Source: Lachnospiraceae bacterium (GTDB taxonomy: Bacteria; Bacillota; Clostridia; Lachnospirales; Lachnospiraceae). From it: a stretch of 64,000 bases of DNA. The notes below the pieces were generated by a model. That model saw nothing but the letters and a program-made list of their open reading frames with translations, did not search any database and was not told where the DNA came from. The stretch covers positions 1-64,000 of the forward strand of contig FUZG01000013.1 in the NCBI GenBank assembly GCA_900168235.1, in the 5' to 3' direction. Positions 1-7,526 of this stretch are shown here, piece after piece. Made by a program: the position numbers and the translations under genes. The number at the start of each line of letters is the position of its first letter. Position 1 is the first letter of the stretch.

Positions 1-69
<69 letters not shown>

Positions 70-304
70 AGTTTGATCCGGTTTCAAGATCAGCTAGCTT
101 TTCGCTTCGCGTTTCTTTTTTAACCGATTTACTGTCGATCAGATCTCTCTGATCTTCAGGTTCGTTTTTATTGCATTTCTGAAATTTCGTTTTGAATTTT
201 CAGGGTTGCATTGCTGTTTGTTTGTCAAGGTTCAGTTCTGTCGAACCGCTTGTTTACTAGACTTTCGAGGTGTTTCGCTCGTGTCTCTCGCGGCGACAAG
301 TGAT

Positions 305-333
305 ATATTATCACCAGTCCATAGCGAAGTCAA
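305..333 (-). promoter_or_regulatory. rRNA operon promoter
   Basis: On the minus strand there is a -35 box TTGACT (328-333), a 17-base spacer and a -10 box TAATAT (305-310), reading towards the 16S gene. The DNA upstream (334-400) is very A/T rich, as expected of an UP element at an rRNA promoter. The predicted leader is about 230 nt long. Confidence 0.8.
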
Positions 334-376
334 CAACAAATTGTAATTTTTTTAATATTTTTAAAGATTTATTTTT

Positions 377-396
377 GTATACTATATATAGTATAC
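377..396. promoter_or_regulatory. Perfect 20-bp AT-rich palindrome upstream of the rRNA promoter
   Basis: The 20 bases are an exact palindrome built from GTATACTATA and its complement. It starts 43 bp upstream of the -35 box of the rRNA promoter. It could be a regulator site, part of the UP element, or a chance AT-rich palindrome. No gene is visible from 70 to 693; that stretch holds the rRNA leader, this palindrome and the hairpin cluster at 514-671. Confidence 0.5.
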
Positions 397-513
397 ACCT
401 TATCGCATAACAACAATATATGCCCATCTTTTTATGCTTATTCTCATACACCTCATTGCATTAAGGCAAAGCTTTCCCCGCCAGAGTGATTTTTCCTTAT
501 CTGAGCATAGAAC

Positions 514-671
514 AAAGAGTCACTTCGTGACTCTTTGCGCGCTGGTGCGCGCATGCGATAGCATGCAAATTTCATCTGCGCACCAGTCGCATCCTCGCGG
601 AGCGTTTTACTTCATAGGGGATTGCAACGCAATTTCCTATGAAGTAATAAAGAGCCCTCCAGGGGCTCTTT
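514..671. repeat. Cluster of nested hairpins, including the terminator of the cvpA operon
   Basis: Four stem-loops are packed into 158 bp. (1) 514-536: 10-bp arms AAAGAGTCAC/GTGACTCTTT. (2) 542-586: 9-bp arms CTGGTGCGC/GCGCACCAG enclosing a GCATGC-gata-GCATGC hairpin. (3) 609-645: 10-bp arms ACTTCATAGG/CCTATGAAGT with a further ATTGC/GCAAT stem inside. (4) 649-671: AAAGAGCCC...GGGCTCTTT, which lies just downstream of the minus-strand gene ending at 694 and is probably its terminator. The other hairpins are more than one terminator needs. A 101-codon plus-strand reading frame crosses the region but follows the palindromes and is not credible. Confidence 0.75.
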
Positions 672-693
672 ACAGTGATACAATATTCGATTT

Positions 694-1392
694 TTATACT
701 GTTCCGCTGATCATTTCAAAGAATACGTTCGTATTATAGAACAGTGTCAGCACTCTGTTTTCATTTACCATGTTGAAAAATGTATGTCCTGCAGTACTTC
801 CTGCAAAAAGCGTCATAAATAGGAAGAACAGCCACACGACCACAAATCCTTCCCCCATGCCGATAAGAGCTCCTGCCATATTGTTCAGTCCATGCAGGAT
901 CGGGATCTTTCCTATGATATCCAGCGAAAACATGGTCATTTTAAGTATGACGTATACCAGCAACAGGGTTGAAAGGTACACAAGGATTCTGATAAGAAGT
1001 TTTGACAGAAATCTTGCAACATAGTCTTCAAAGGCTGTCACAAGGAGCTCTGCGTATACTGACGGGTTGTTATTGTCTATCAGAGTGCTCTTCAGCAGTT
1101 CCGGGAAGGAATAGGATCTGATCGTCGTTATCTGATTTTCATATATAGTATTGTCACGAACGGAATTTAAGTCCGCAAGAAGGTCGAATATCCTCCCGCT
1201 TATCATCTCATGCAGGGGCGTACGGTTCATGATAAAATCCGATATCAGCGGTGATATCCTCGTCACAAGCCATATCGCCAGCAGTATTGAAACGAACGAA
1301 AATACGACTCTCAGAAATCCCTGACTGTATCCGTAGAACGTAAACAATCCTATTACGATCACAATGATCATCAGAAGTAATTCTGCCGTCAT
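694..1392 (-). CDS. CvpA family membrane protein
   Basis: This is a 232-residue integral membrane protein with about four hydrophobic segments: residues 5-25 and 27-47 near the N-terminus, and two near 130-152 and 170-195. Between the last two is the family signature IPILHGLNNMAGALIG. Members of this family (CvpA in E. coli, YshB in Bacillus) are linked to envelope homeostasis and, in enterics, to colicin V production; the molecular function is unknown. It follows the DUF5711 gene by 25 bp on the same strand, so the two are probably co-transcribed. No colicin-type function should be inferred. Confidence 0.85.
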   Translation of the reverse strand: MTAELLLMIIVIVIGLFTFYGYSQGFLRVVFSFVSILLAIWLVTRISPLISDFIMNRTPLHEMISGRIFDLLADLNSVRDNTIYENQITTIRSYSFPELLKSTLIDNNNPSVYAELLVTAFEDYVARFLSKLLIRILVYLSTLLLVYVILKMTMFSLDIIGKIPILHGLNNMAGALIGMGEGFVVVWLFFLFMTLFAGSTAGHTFFNMVNENRVLTLFYNTNVFFEMISGTV

Positions 1393-1417
1393 CGGCGCAC
1401 CTCCGGTTCCGTTTTTA

Positions 1418-2596
1418 TCAATTCAGCTGTATCAGCTGCGTCAAATTTCTGTTTACCAGCACAAATCTGGTCGGATTGGTGGTCGGTGCCAGCAGGAAGA
1501 CCGAATCCTCGAACAGACCGTCATATTTAACTTTACCCTTCATATCAAATATCTCACAGGTGGATTCGTTATAGACTATCGCCCTGTCGGAAGTGAGCTT
1601 TATGTCTGTATATGCCATTTCAAAATCCTGCGAGAGCTTCAGCTTTCCTGTATCACTATAGATATCCATAATGTAATGGTTTGCACCGCTGTCTGCGCGG
1701 AACACAAGCGCAACTTCATCAGGTCCGTAAAATACGCTCTCTATCTCGTTTTCTATATTGTTTGCGGAAAGCGCCTCCGGCTTCTGATCTCCTTTATACA
1801 GGATCATTTTATTGTCACCGACGGCTACAGCTGTGCGGTTATTCAGGAACTTTATCCTGGGAATTACAGTTCCGTCGTAATCGTATCCGCTGACATAGTT
1901 ATCTATCTCGTTCTGACCTACATCTCCGAAATTATAAAATGCCACCGACGACCTGAGCGAATCATTTTCCATACGGATATATGTCACACCCAGAAGGGTT
2001 CCACCTGGAGAAAGTGCTATATCAGCAGGATATCCGCTTTTTGCCATGGTGCATTTTATGCCCGCGAGCTGAGTTCCCGTTTTGTCATATACATTTATTC
2101 TCGTGGTGTTTCCTTCTTCGAGGACTGCTGCCACTACGCCCTGACCTGCGACACTGAAATTCATTACCGGTAGCTTTGTCTGGATCGCGGTCTGGTTTCC
2201 GTTTGGATCCATCACAAGGATCTCGGTCGACCCTGCATCGCTCATTGCGACATAATCTCCGCAGGTTGCGATCTTTGGATTCTGCATTTCATAAGTAACA
2301 TTCCAGTTCGCTTTGTCGGTTTCATCAAAGGATTCTGCGCCGTCCTGGCTGTATTTCAGGATGTGTCCGTTATATACCATATATTCTGCTGTATCTGAGT
2401 CAGACCGCACGGTTTTCTTTATGATTTCGTATCCTGTGAAATTTCTGGTATCAAAATAACGTTTTATAAGAAATGCTATTACAAAGAGTACTGCCAATAT
2501 AAGAAGTACTCTTATTGTTACGTCGAGGCGATGCCTTCTCACATCTGCATCGAAGTCTTCTACACTTTGTGATTTTATGAGCTTCAGATCTGCCAT
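1418..2596 (-). CDS. DUF5711 family membrane-anchored beta-propeller-like protein
   Basis: The 392-residue protein has a short cytoplasmic N-terminus, one transmembrane helix at about residues 28-46, and a long extracytoplasmic part. That part has repeated blocade-like segments with aromatic and glycine turns, consistent with a WD40/PQQ-type propeller. I recognise it as the DUF5711 family common in Lachnospiraceae; its function is unknown. The start is supported by a purine-rich site before ATG. A minus-strand TATAAT lies about 60 bp upstream (near 2655), so this is likely the first gene of a two-gene unit with cvpA. Confidence 0.75.
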   Translation of the reverse strand: MADLKLIKSQSVEDFDADVRRHRLDVTIRVLLILAVLFVIAFLIKRYFDTRNFTGYEIIKKTVRSDSDTAEYMVYNGHILKYSQDGAESFDETDKANWNVTYEMQNPKIATCGDYVAMSDAGSTEILVMDPNGNQTAIQTKLPVMNFSVAGQGVVAAVLEEGNTTRINVYDKTGTQLAGIKCTMAKSGYPADIALSPGGTLLGVTYIRMENDSLRSSVAFYNFGDVGQNEIDNYVSGYDYDGTVIPRIKFLNNRTAVAVGDNKMILYKGDQKPEALSANNIENEIESVFYGPDEVALVFRADSGANHYIMDIYSDTGKLKLSQDFEMAYTDIKLTSDRAIVYNESTCEIFDMKGKVKYDGLFEDSVFLLAPTTNPTRFVLVNRNLTQLIQLN

Positions 2597-2684
2597 CTGC
2601 TTGTCTCTCCAATTCCATTAGCGATATCATGATCACTTTGTTCTAAGAGTTTATTATATCATGACATTTCTGCGGCGCGGGACG

Positions 2685-2727
2685 CAAAAAAGCTGTGCAC
2701 GGCAGTTTTCACCGATACACAGCTTTT
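2685..2727 (-). terminator. Intrinsic terminator of the transketolase/araD unit
   Basis: Read on the minus strand, the arms AAAAGCTGTG and CACAGCTTTTTT form a stem followed by a T tract. It lies about 30 bp after the stop codon of the transketolase C-terminal subunit gene. Confidence 0.8.
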
Positions 2728-2759
2728 CCTTACGTAATTATCTACTTATTAGTTATTTA

Positions 2760-3698
2760 TCAAAGCTTTGCCTTGATCTGCTCGTAGATGCCTTCTCCGT
2801 CGAGCTTGTACTTCTTCATAAGCTCTGACCACGGACCTGACTCACCAAACTGATCGTATACGCCAATCTTGTGAACCGGTACAGGCTTCTTCTCAGATAC
2901 AACGTCAGCTACTGCGCTTCCAAGACCACCGATAACAGATGCCTCTTCAACAGTGAAGATCTTTCCTGTCTCTTCTGCTGCCTTAAGAACGAGCTCCTCA
3001 TCGATAGGCTTGATAGTATGCATATCGATAACGCGAGCGTCAACTCCATCTGCTGCAAGCTTTTCTGCTGCTTCGAGAGCATATCCTACCTCTACGCCGC
3101 AAGCGATGATAGTAAGGTCCTTACCTTCACGTACTGTGATTCCTTTACCTACCTCAAACTTGAAGTCAGGCTTGTCGTTAAGAACCGGTGTTGCAGCTCT
3201 GCTGAATCTGAGGTAAACAGGGCCGTTCATCTCGATAGCTGCCTTTACAGCTGCCTTTGACTCAACATCATCGGACGGAACGATAACTGTCATTCCCGGA
3301 ATAGTTCTCATAAGAGCAACATCCTCGAGACACTGATGAGTTGCACCATCTTCACCTACTGTGATACCAGCGTGTGTTGCTCCGATCTTTACATTGAGCT
3401 TCGGATAACCGATGGAGTTTCTAACCTGCTCATAGTTACGTCCTGCTGCGAACATAGCGAAGGAGCTGATGAACGGGATCTTTCCGGCAGCTGCGAGACC
3501 TGCAGCGATACCTGTCATGTTTGATTCTGCGATACCGCAGTCAATGTGGCGTTCCGGGAACTTATCCTTGAAATACTGTGTCTTTGTAGCGTTTGCAAGG
3601 TCAGCGTCAAGAACTACGAGGTCCTTATACTGATCACCAAACTCTGCCAGTGCTTTTCCGTAACTTTCACGGGTTGCAATCATCTTTACATCACTCAT
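2760..3698 (-). CDS. Transketolase, C-terminal subunit
   Basis: The 312-residue protein carries the pyrimidine-binding and C-terminal domains of a split transketolase, which transfers two-carbon units between pentose and hexose phosphates with thiamine diphosphate. The catalytic glutamate that activates the cofactor lies in GIAESNMTGIAAGLA (about residues 56-70). A histidine-bearing loop (GEDGATHQ) follows, and the last third is the regulatory C-terminal domain. It overlaps the N-terminal subunit gene by 4 bp (ATGA type), so the two are translationally coupled and should form one heteromeric enzyme. A general transketolase role is likely; because of araD next door it probably serves pentose breakdown. 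Confidence 0.92.
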   Translation of the reverse strand: MSDVKMIATRESYGKALAEFGDQYKDLVVLDADLANATKTQYFKDKFPERHIDCGIAESNMTGIAAGLAAAGKIPFISSFAMFAAGRNYEQVRNSIGYPKLNVKIGATHAGITVGEDGATHQCLEDVALMRTIPGMTVIVPSDDVESKAAVKAAIEMNGPVYLRFSRAATPVLNDKPDFKFEVGKGITVREGKDLTIIACGVEVGYALEAAEKLAADGVDARVIDMHTIKPIDEELVLKAAEETGKIFTVEEASVIGGLGSAVADVVSEKKPVPVHKIGVYDQFGESGPWSELMKKYKLDGEGIYEQIKAKL

Positions 3699-4522
3699 AA
3701 TGCGGCACCTGCTTTCTCCAGCTCGTCCATGGCTGTCTTGTATTCATCGTCACTCGGAGCCTTACCATGCCAGCCGACCTGGTTCTCCATAAAGGAAACG
3801 CCCTTACCCTTTACAGTCTTTGCGATGATAGCTGTAGGCATTCCCTTTGTATTCTTTGCTTCGTCAAATGCCTTACGGATTTCCTCGAAGTCGTTACCAT
3901 TGATGTTGATAACGTGGAAATTGAAGGCTTCAAACTTCTTGTCGATCGGGTAAGGAGAGTTTACTTCCTCAACTGTTCCGTCGATCTGAAGGTTGTTGTT
4001 ATCTACGATAACGCACAGGTTGTCAAGGTTTCTTGCACCTGCAAACATAGCTGCTTCCCAGATCTGGCCTTCCTGGATCTCACCGTCACCGCAGAGGCAG
4101 TATGTACGATAGTTCTTGTTGTCGAGCTTTGCTGCTACAGCCATTCCAACTGCTGCAGAGAGACCCTGACCAAGAGATCCGCTGGACATATCAACGCCCG
4201 GGATATGCTTCATATCAGGATGTCCCTGAAGGTAAGAACCTGTGTGACGAAGTGTCTCAAGATCCTTTACAGGGAAGAAGCCTTTTTCAGCAAGTGCTGA
4301 GTACAGACCGGGAGCTGTGTGGCCCTTGGAAAGTACGAAACGATCGCGATCCGGATCCTTAGGGTTCTTCGGATCAACGTTCATCTCTTCAAAATAGAGA
4401 TATGTGAATATATCTGCTGCGGAAAGAGATCCGCCGGGATGTCCGGATTTTGCAGCATGTACGGCAGTTACGATATCCTTACGGACCGCATTCGCCGTCT
4501 TTTCAAGTTCTTTGTTTGTCAT
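3695..4522 (-). CDS. Transketolase, N-terminal (thiamine diphosphate-binding) subunit
   Basis: The 275-residue protein is the pyrophosphate-binding half of a split transketolase. The thiamine diphosphate motif starts at GDGEIQEGQ and ends about 30 residues later with the paired asparagines of VIVDNNNLQ. A further cofactor histidine is in SAAKSGHPGG-type sequence near residue 28. The start is preceded by AAAGGA at good spacing. The gene lies 14 bp downstream of araD and overlaps the partner subunit, so araD-tktN-tktC look like one operon driven from the promoter near 5283-5310. Confidence 0.93.
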   Translation of the reverse strand: MTNKELEKTANAVRKDIVTAVHAAKSGHPGGSLSAADIFTYLYFEEMNVDPKNPKDPDRDRFVLSKGHTAPGLYSALAEKGFFPVKDLETLRHTGSYLQGHPDMKHIPGVDMSSGSLGQGLSAAVGMAVAAKLDNKNYRTYCLCGDGEIQEGQIWEAAMFAGARNLDNLCVIVDNNNLQIDGTVEEVNSPYPIDKKFEAFNFHVININGNDFEEIRKAFDEAKNTKGMPTAIIAKTVKGKGVSFMENQVGWHGKAPSDDEYKTAMDELEKAGAAL

Positions 4523-4536
4523 GTTTTTTTCCTTTC

Positions 4537-5232
4537 TCAGCCGTTATTCTGACCATAATATGCATTAGCGCCGTGCTTACGATAGTAGTGCTTATCCTGA
4601 ACTTCCTGAGGGCACTCCTGTACCTTCGGGTTGATCATCTCTGTACGGCATGCCATCTTTGCAACTTCCTCAAGAACTACTGCTGTATGTACAGCGTCTA
4701 CAGGATCTTTACCCCATCCGAACGGTCCATGGTTCTTGCAGAGGCAAGCCTGAACTGCGATGTGATCCTTGTCCTTGAAGTAATCAGTGATCAGAACACC
4801 GGTATTTTTCTCGTATGCTTCGTCGATTTCTTCCTTTGTCAGGCAGCGAAGACACGGAACATCTCCATAGAAATAGTCTGCGTGAGTTGTGCCGTAGCAG
4901 GGGATGCTGCGTCCTGCCTGAGCCCAGCTCGTAGCCCACGGAGAATGTGTATGAACAATACCGCCTATGTCATTCCATTTACGGTAGAGCTCTGCATGAG
5001 TTTCTGTATCAGAGGACGGATTATATTTGCCCTCGATTTTATTGCAATTCAGATCGACGACTACCATATCATCCGGAGTAAGACTTTCATACTCAACACC
5101 GCTGGGCTTGATTACAAAATAACCTGTCTCGCGGTCAATTCCGCTGACATTACCCCATGTAAATGTCACAAGATCATACTTAGGCAGAAGCATGTTTGCT
5201 TCATATACCTTTTTCTTTAATTCCTCAAGCAC
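4537..5232 (-). CDS. araD: L-ribulose-5-phosphate 4-epimerase
   Basis: The 231-residue protein is a class II aldolase/epimerase that converts L-ribulose 5-phosphate to D-xylulose 5-phosphate, the last arabinose-specific step before the pentose phosphate pathway. Zinc-binding histidines are seen in GIVHTHSPW and GTTHADYF, with a third in NHGPFGWG. The length is normal for AraD. UlaF or SgbE type L-xylulose epimerases share this fold, so the exact substrate is inferred. The start codon is GTG at 5230-5232, chosen because AAGGAGG lies just upstream. No araA or araB is in the window. Confidence 0.88.
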   Translation of the reverse strand: MLEELKKKVYEANMLLPKYDLVTFTWGNVSGIDRETGYFVIKPSGVEYESLTPDDMVVVDLNCNKIEGKYNPSSDTETHAELYRKWNDIGGIVHTHSPWATSWAQAGRSIPCYGTTHADYFYGDVPCLRCLTKEEIDEAYEKNTGVLITDYFKDKDHIAVQACLCKNHGPFGWGKDPVDAVHTAVVLEEVAKMACRTEMINPKVQECPQEVQDKHYYRKHGANAYYGQNNG

Positions 5233-5282
5233 TGTGATTCCTCCTTAAATACAACTTTTTGTCATTCTGACAGTACATTTTC

Positions 5283-5324
5283 ATTATATGCGATCTATTG
5301 TCATTTTCAAGACTGTACATACAG
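5283..5324 (-). promoter_or_regulatory. araD operon promoter with flanking palindromic operator-like sites
   Basis: The minus strand carries TTGAAA (5305-5310), a 16-base spacer and TATAAT (5283-5288). Directly upstream is the near-palindrome CTGTACATACAG (5313-5324), and further up is TACAA-gaag-TTGTA (5330-5343). Downstream of the -10 box there is a further TGTACTGTCA half-like site. GTAC-centred sites of this sort resemble those used by GntR/LacI-type AraR repressors, which is an inference. No regulator gene sits next to this promoter; the nearest sugar regulator is the LacI protein at 10710-11756. Confidence 0.6.
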
Positions 5325-5417
5325 CATTATACAAGAAGTTGTACGGTTTTAATTGATCACTTTAGGAATTATTGCTCATTTTGTATGGATATCACCCGAT
5401 CTTTTTGTTGAATTGAC

Positions 5418-6464
5418 TCAGCAAACTGTAAATTTATAAGTTGTTGTTGTGTCATACTTCTCACCGGCAGAGTAGAAGGGACTGCGGAAAGTCTCCTGAT
5501 TTGCACTGTCCGGGAAGAACTGTGTCTCAAGGCAGAGACCGCAGCGCTTTGTATAATGAGCGCCATCTTTTCCTGTACGCTCACCGATAAAGTTGCCTGC
5601 ATAGAACTGCACGCCCGGAAGGTCTGTATAAACTTCCATTCTGCGTCCGCTCTTTCTGTCCTCTACAGCGGCAATGAGGTCTCCGCCGGGTGCATCGAGA
5701 ACAAAGTTGTGGTCATAACCGCCTGTGATCTGAAGCTGCTCGATGGCATCGTCGATGTGATCACCAACTCTGGTCATCTCACGAAGATCAAAGGGTGTGC
5801 CAGCAACTGAAGCAACCTCACCTGTAGGTATTGATCCGGCACGTACCGGTGTGTAGTGGGATGCAAGGATCTGGATGTAGTGATCTGTGATCAGTCCGCT
5901 GTCATGTCCTCCGAGATTGAAATAGGAGTGATTTGTGCAGTTGATCAGAGTCTTTTTGTCTGAAACGCCCTCATAGTGAAGGATCAGTTCATTTTCATCA
6001 GTTAAGGTGAAAGTAACCTTCATGTCCAGATTTCCCGGGAAGCCGTTCTCTCCGTCAGGGCTGGTGTAGCTCATTGTAACGGAATTTCTTCCTTCATCCG
6101 GAGCTGCGATCCAGAGCTTCTTATGAAAACCATTATCAATGTCGGTGTGAAGGTTGTTCTCATTTTCGTTTGCTTTGAGCAGGATAGTTGTACCATCCAG
6201 ATCAAACTTTGCACCTGCGATACGGTTTGCACTGCGTCCGATAGTAGCTCCAAAGAACTCGCTGTTTACAAAATACGGATCTGCGTTATCGTATCCAAGA
6301 ACAACATCCTTCATCTCGCCGTTCTTGTCCGGTACGATCAGAGACACGATATTTGCACCATACTCTGAGATTGTTGCCTTCATTCCTTTTGCGTTTGTCA
6401 GGGTATATGCTGAAATATCCTTGTTGTCCCCTGTGTGTCCGAACAGTTTCTTTTCGATCTTCAT
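5418..6464 (-). CDS. galM: Aldose 1-epimerase (mutarotase)
   Basis: This enzyme interconverts the alpha and beta anomers of aldoses. Family hallmarks are the histidine in NHSYFNLGG, the second histidine in GGYDHNF, the PGVQFYAGNF stretch and the catalytic glutamate in LCLETQFFPDS near the C-terminus. The ATG at 6464 is preferred: GAGGAGG lies 9 bases upstream, whereas an upstream in-frame start would bury that site, so the protein is 348 residues. It lies upstream of araD on the same strand but separated by 185 bp that hold a promoter. It therefore may be transcribed separately, or run through into the pentose operon. Confidence 0.9.
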   Translation of the reverse strand: MKIEKKLFGHTGDNKDISAYTLTNAKGMKATISEYGANIVSLIVPDKNGEMKDVVLGYDNADPYFVNSEFFGATIGRSANRIAGAKFDLDGTTILLKANENENNLHTDIDNGFHKKLWIAAPDEGRNSVTMSYTSPDGENGFPGNLDMKVTFTLTDENELILHYEGVSDKKTLINCTNHSYFNLGGHDSGLITDHYIQILASHYTPVRAGSIPTGEVASVAGTPFDLREMTRVGDHIDDAIEQLQITGGYDHNFVLDAPGGDLIAAVEDRKSGRRMEVYTDLPGVQFYAGNFIGERTGKDGAHYTKRCGLCLETQFFPDSANQETFRSPFYSAGEKYDTTTTYKFTVC

Positions 6465-6506
6465 TTTCTGCATCCTCCTCAATGCGATGCCCCTCACATT
6501 TTATGC

Positions 6507-7103
6507 TCAGAGATCTGTTCTCCCTTCGAGAGCCCTGAGCAGTGTTACCTCATCTATATTTTCAAGATCGCCGCCTACCGGCACTCCGCTGGCAATACGG
6601 CTGACTCTTATCCCCGTGGGTTTTATGAGCTTACTGATATACATCGCGGTGGTCTCGCCCTCAAGACTGGAATTTGTAGCGACTATTACCTCATTTACGT
6701 CGCCTTCCAGCCGCTTCATGAGCTCTTTCAGCTTTATATCGCCGGGGCCGATACCCAGCATGGGCGAAATCGCTCCATGAAGCACATGATAAACACCCTC
6801 GTATTTTCCGGTCTTCTCATATGCAGCCTGATCTCTGGTATTTTCAACCACCATGATGGTTGAGTGATCACGCTTTACGTTCCGGCAGATCGGGCATATC
6901 TCATCATCTGTAAGTGTCCAGCACTCTTTGCAGTAATGGATATTTTTCTTGGCATCGAGAATGGCATCCGTAAGCTGTTTTACCCGCTCTTCGGGCTGGT
7001 TTACCAGATAAAATGCCAGTCTTCCCGCTGATTTTGCTCCGATACCGGGAAGCGAAGACAGTTCTTCGATCAGTTTGTTGATTTTTCCGGAATATAACTC
7101 CAT
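6507..7103 (-). CDS. recR: Recombination mediator protein RecR
   Basis: The 198-residue protein works with RecO and RecF to load RecA on gapped DNA. The N-terminal helix-hairpin-helix (LPGIGAKSAGRLA) is followed by the four-cysteine zinc finger (HYCKECWTLTDDEICPICR, about residues 55-73). The Toprim domain comes next, with VVENTRDQAAYEKTG. The length matches the family. It lies 11 bp after ebfC with CAGGAG before the ATG, completing the conserved dnaX-ebfC-recR order of Firmicutes. Confidence 0.97.
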   Translation of the reverse strand: MELYSGKINKLIEELSSLPGIGAKSAGRLAFYLVNQPEERVKQLTDAILDAKKNIHYCKECWTLTDDEICPICRNVKRDHSTIMVVENTRDQAAYEKTGKYEGVYHVLHGAISPMLGIGPGDIKLKELMKRLEGDVNEVIVATNSSLEGETTAMYISKLIKPTGIRVSRIASGVPVGGDLENIDEVTLLRALEGRTDL

Positions 7104-7114
7104 TTCCGCTCCTG

Positions 7115-7456
7115 TTACATCAGACCGCCAAGTCCGCCTGTGAATTTACCCATTGCAGCCTGTGATGCTTCATCAGCCTGCTTCATTGCTTCGTTTACTG
7201 CTGCAACGATGAGATCCTGAAGTGTCTCTACATCATCCGGATCAACTGCTTCCGGATCGATCTTTACTTCTTTGAGATCCTTTTTACCGTTTACTGTTGC
7301 GGATACTACTCCGCCACCAACTGTAGCTGTGAACTCTTTTGTTTCAAGCTCTTTTGCGCTCTCTTCCATCTGACGCTGCATTCTCTGTGCCTGCTTCATC
7401 AGGTTATTCATTCCTCCGGGTACCATTCCTCCGGGAAATCCGCCTCTTTTTGCCAT
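7115..7456 (-). CDS. YbaB/EbfC family nucleoid-associated protein
   Basis: The 113-residue protein is a small DNA-binding protein of the YbaB/EbfC family. It has a glycine/methionine-rich start (GGFPGGMVPGGMNNLMKQAQ), a helical segment with MQRQMEESAKEL, and the beta strand EFTATVGGGVVSATVNG. Its helical C-terminus completes the usual dimeric fold. AGGAGG precedes the start. It is placed between dnaX and recR, a linkage kept across most bacteria. Confidence 0.95.
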   Translation of the reverse strand: MAKRGGFPGGMVPGGMNNLMKQAQRMQRQMEESAKELETKEFTATVGGGVVSATVNGKKDLKEVKIDPEAVDPDDVETLQDLIVAAVNEAMKQADEASQAAMGKFTGGLGGLM

Positions 7457-7526
7457 TACATGTTCCTCCTGTGCTAAATCGCCCCGCTGTCGCGGGATAT
7501 ATCCAAAAAATTACTTGTTTCCTGTA

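Noticed and set aside
434-739. 101-codon plus-strand reading frame in the rRNA-cvpA intergenic region
   Set aside because: It runs through several perfect hairpins and overlaps the end of cvpA; it has no ribosome binding site and no family-like sequence.
1364-2173. 269-codon plus-strand frame opposite the DUF5711 gene
   Set aside because: It is fully antisense to a well-supported gene, is rich in Cys/His/Ile typical of a shadow frame, and lacks a ribosome binding site.
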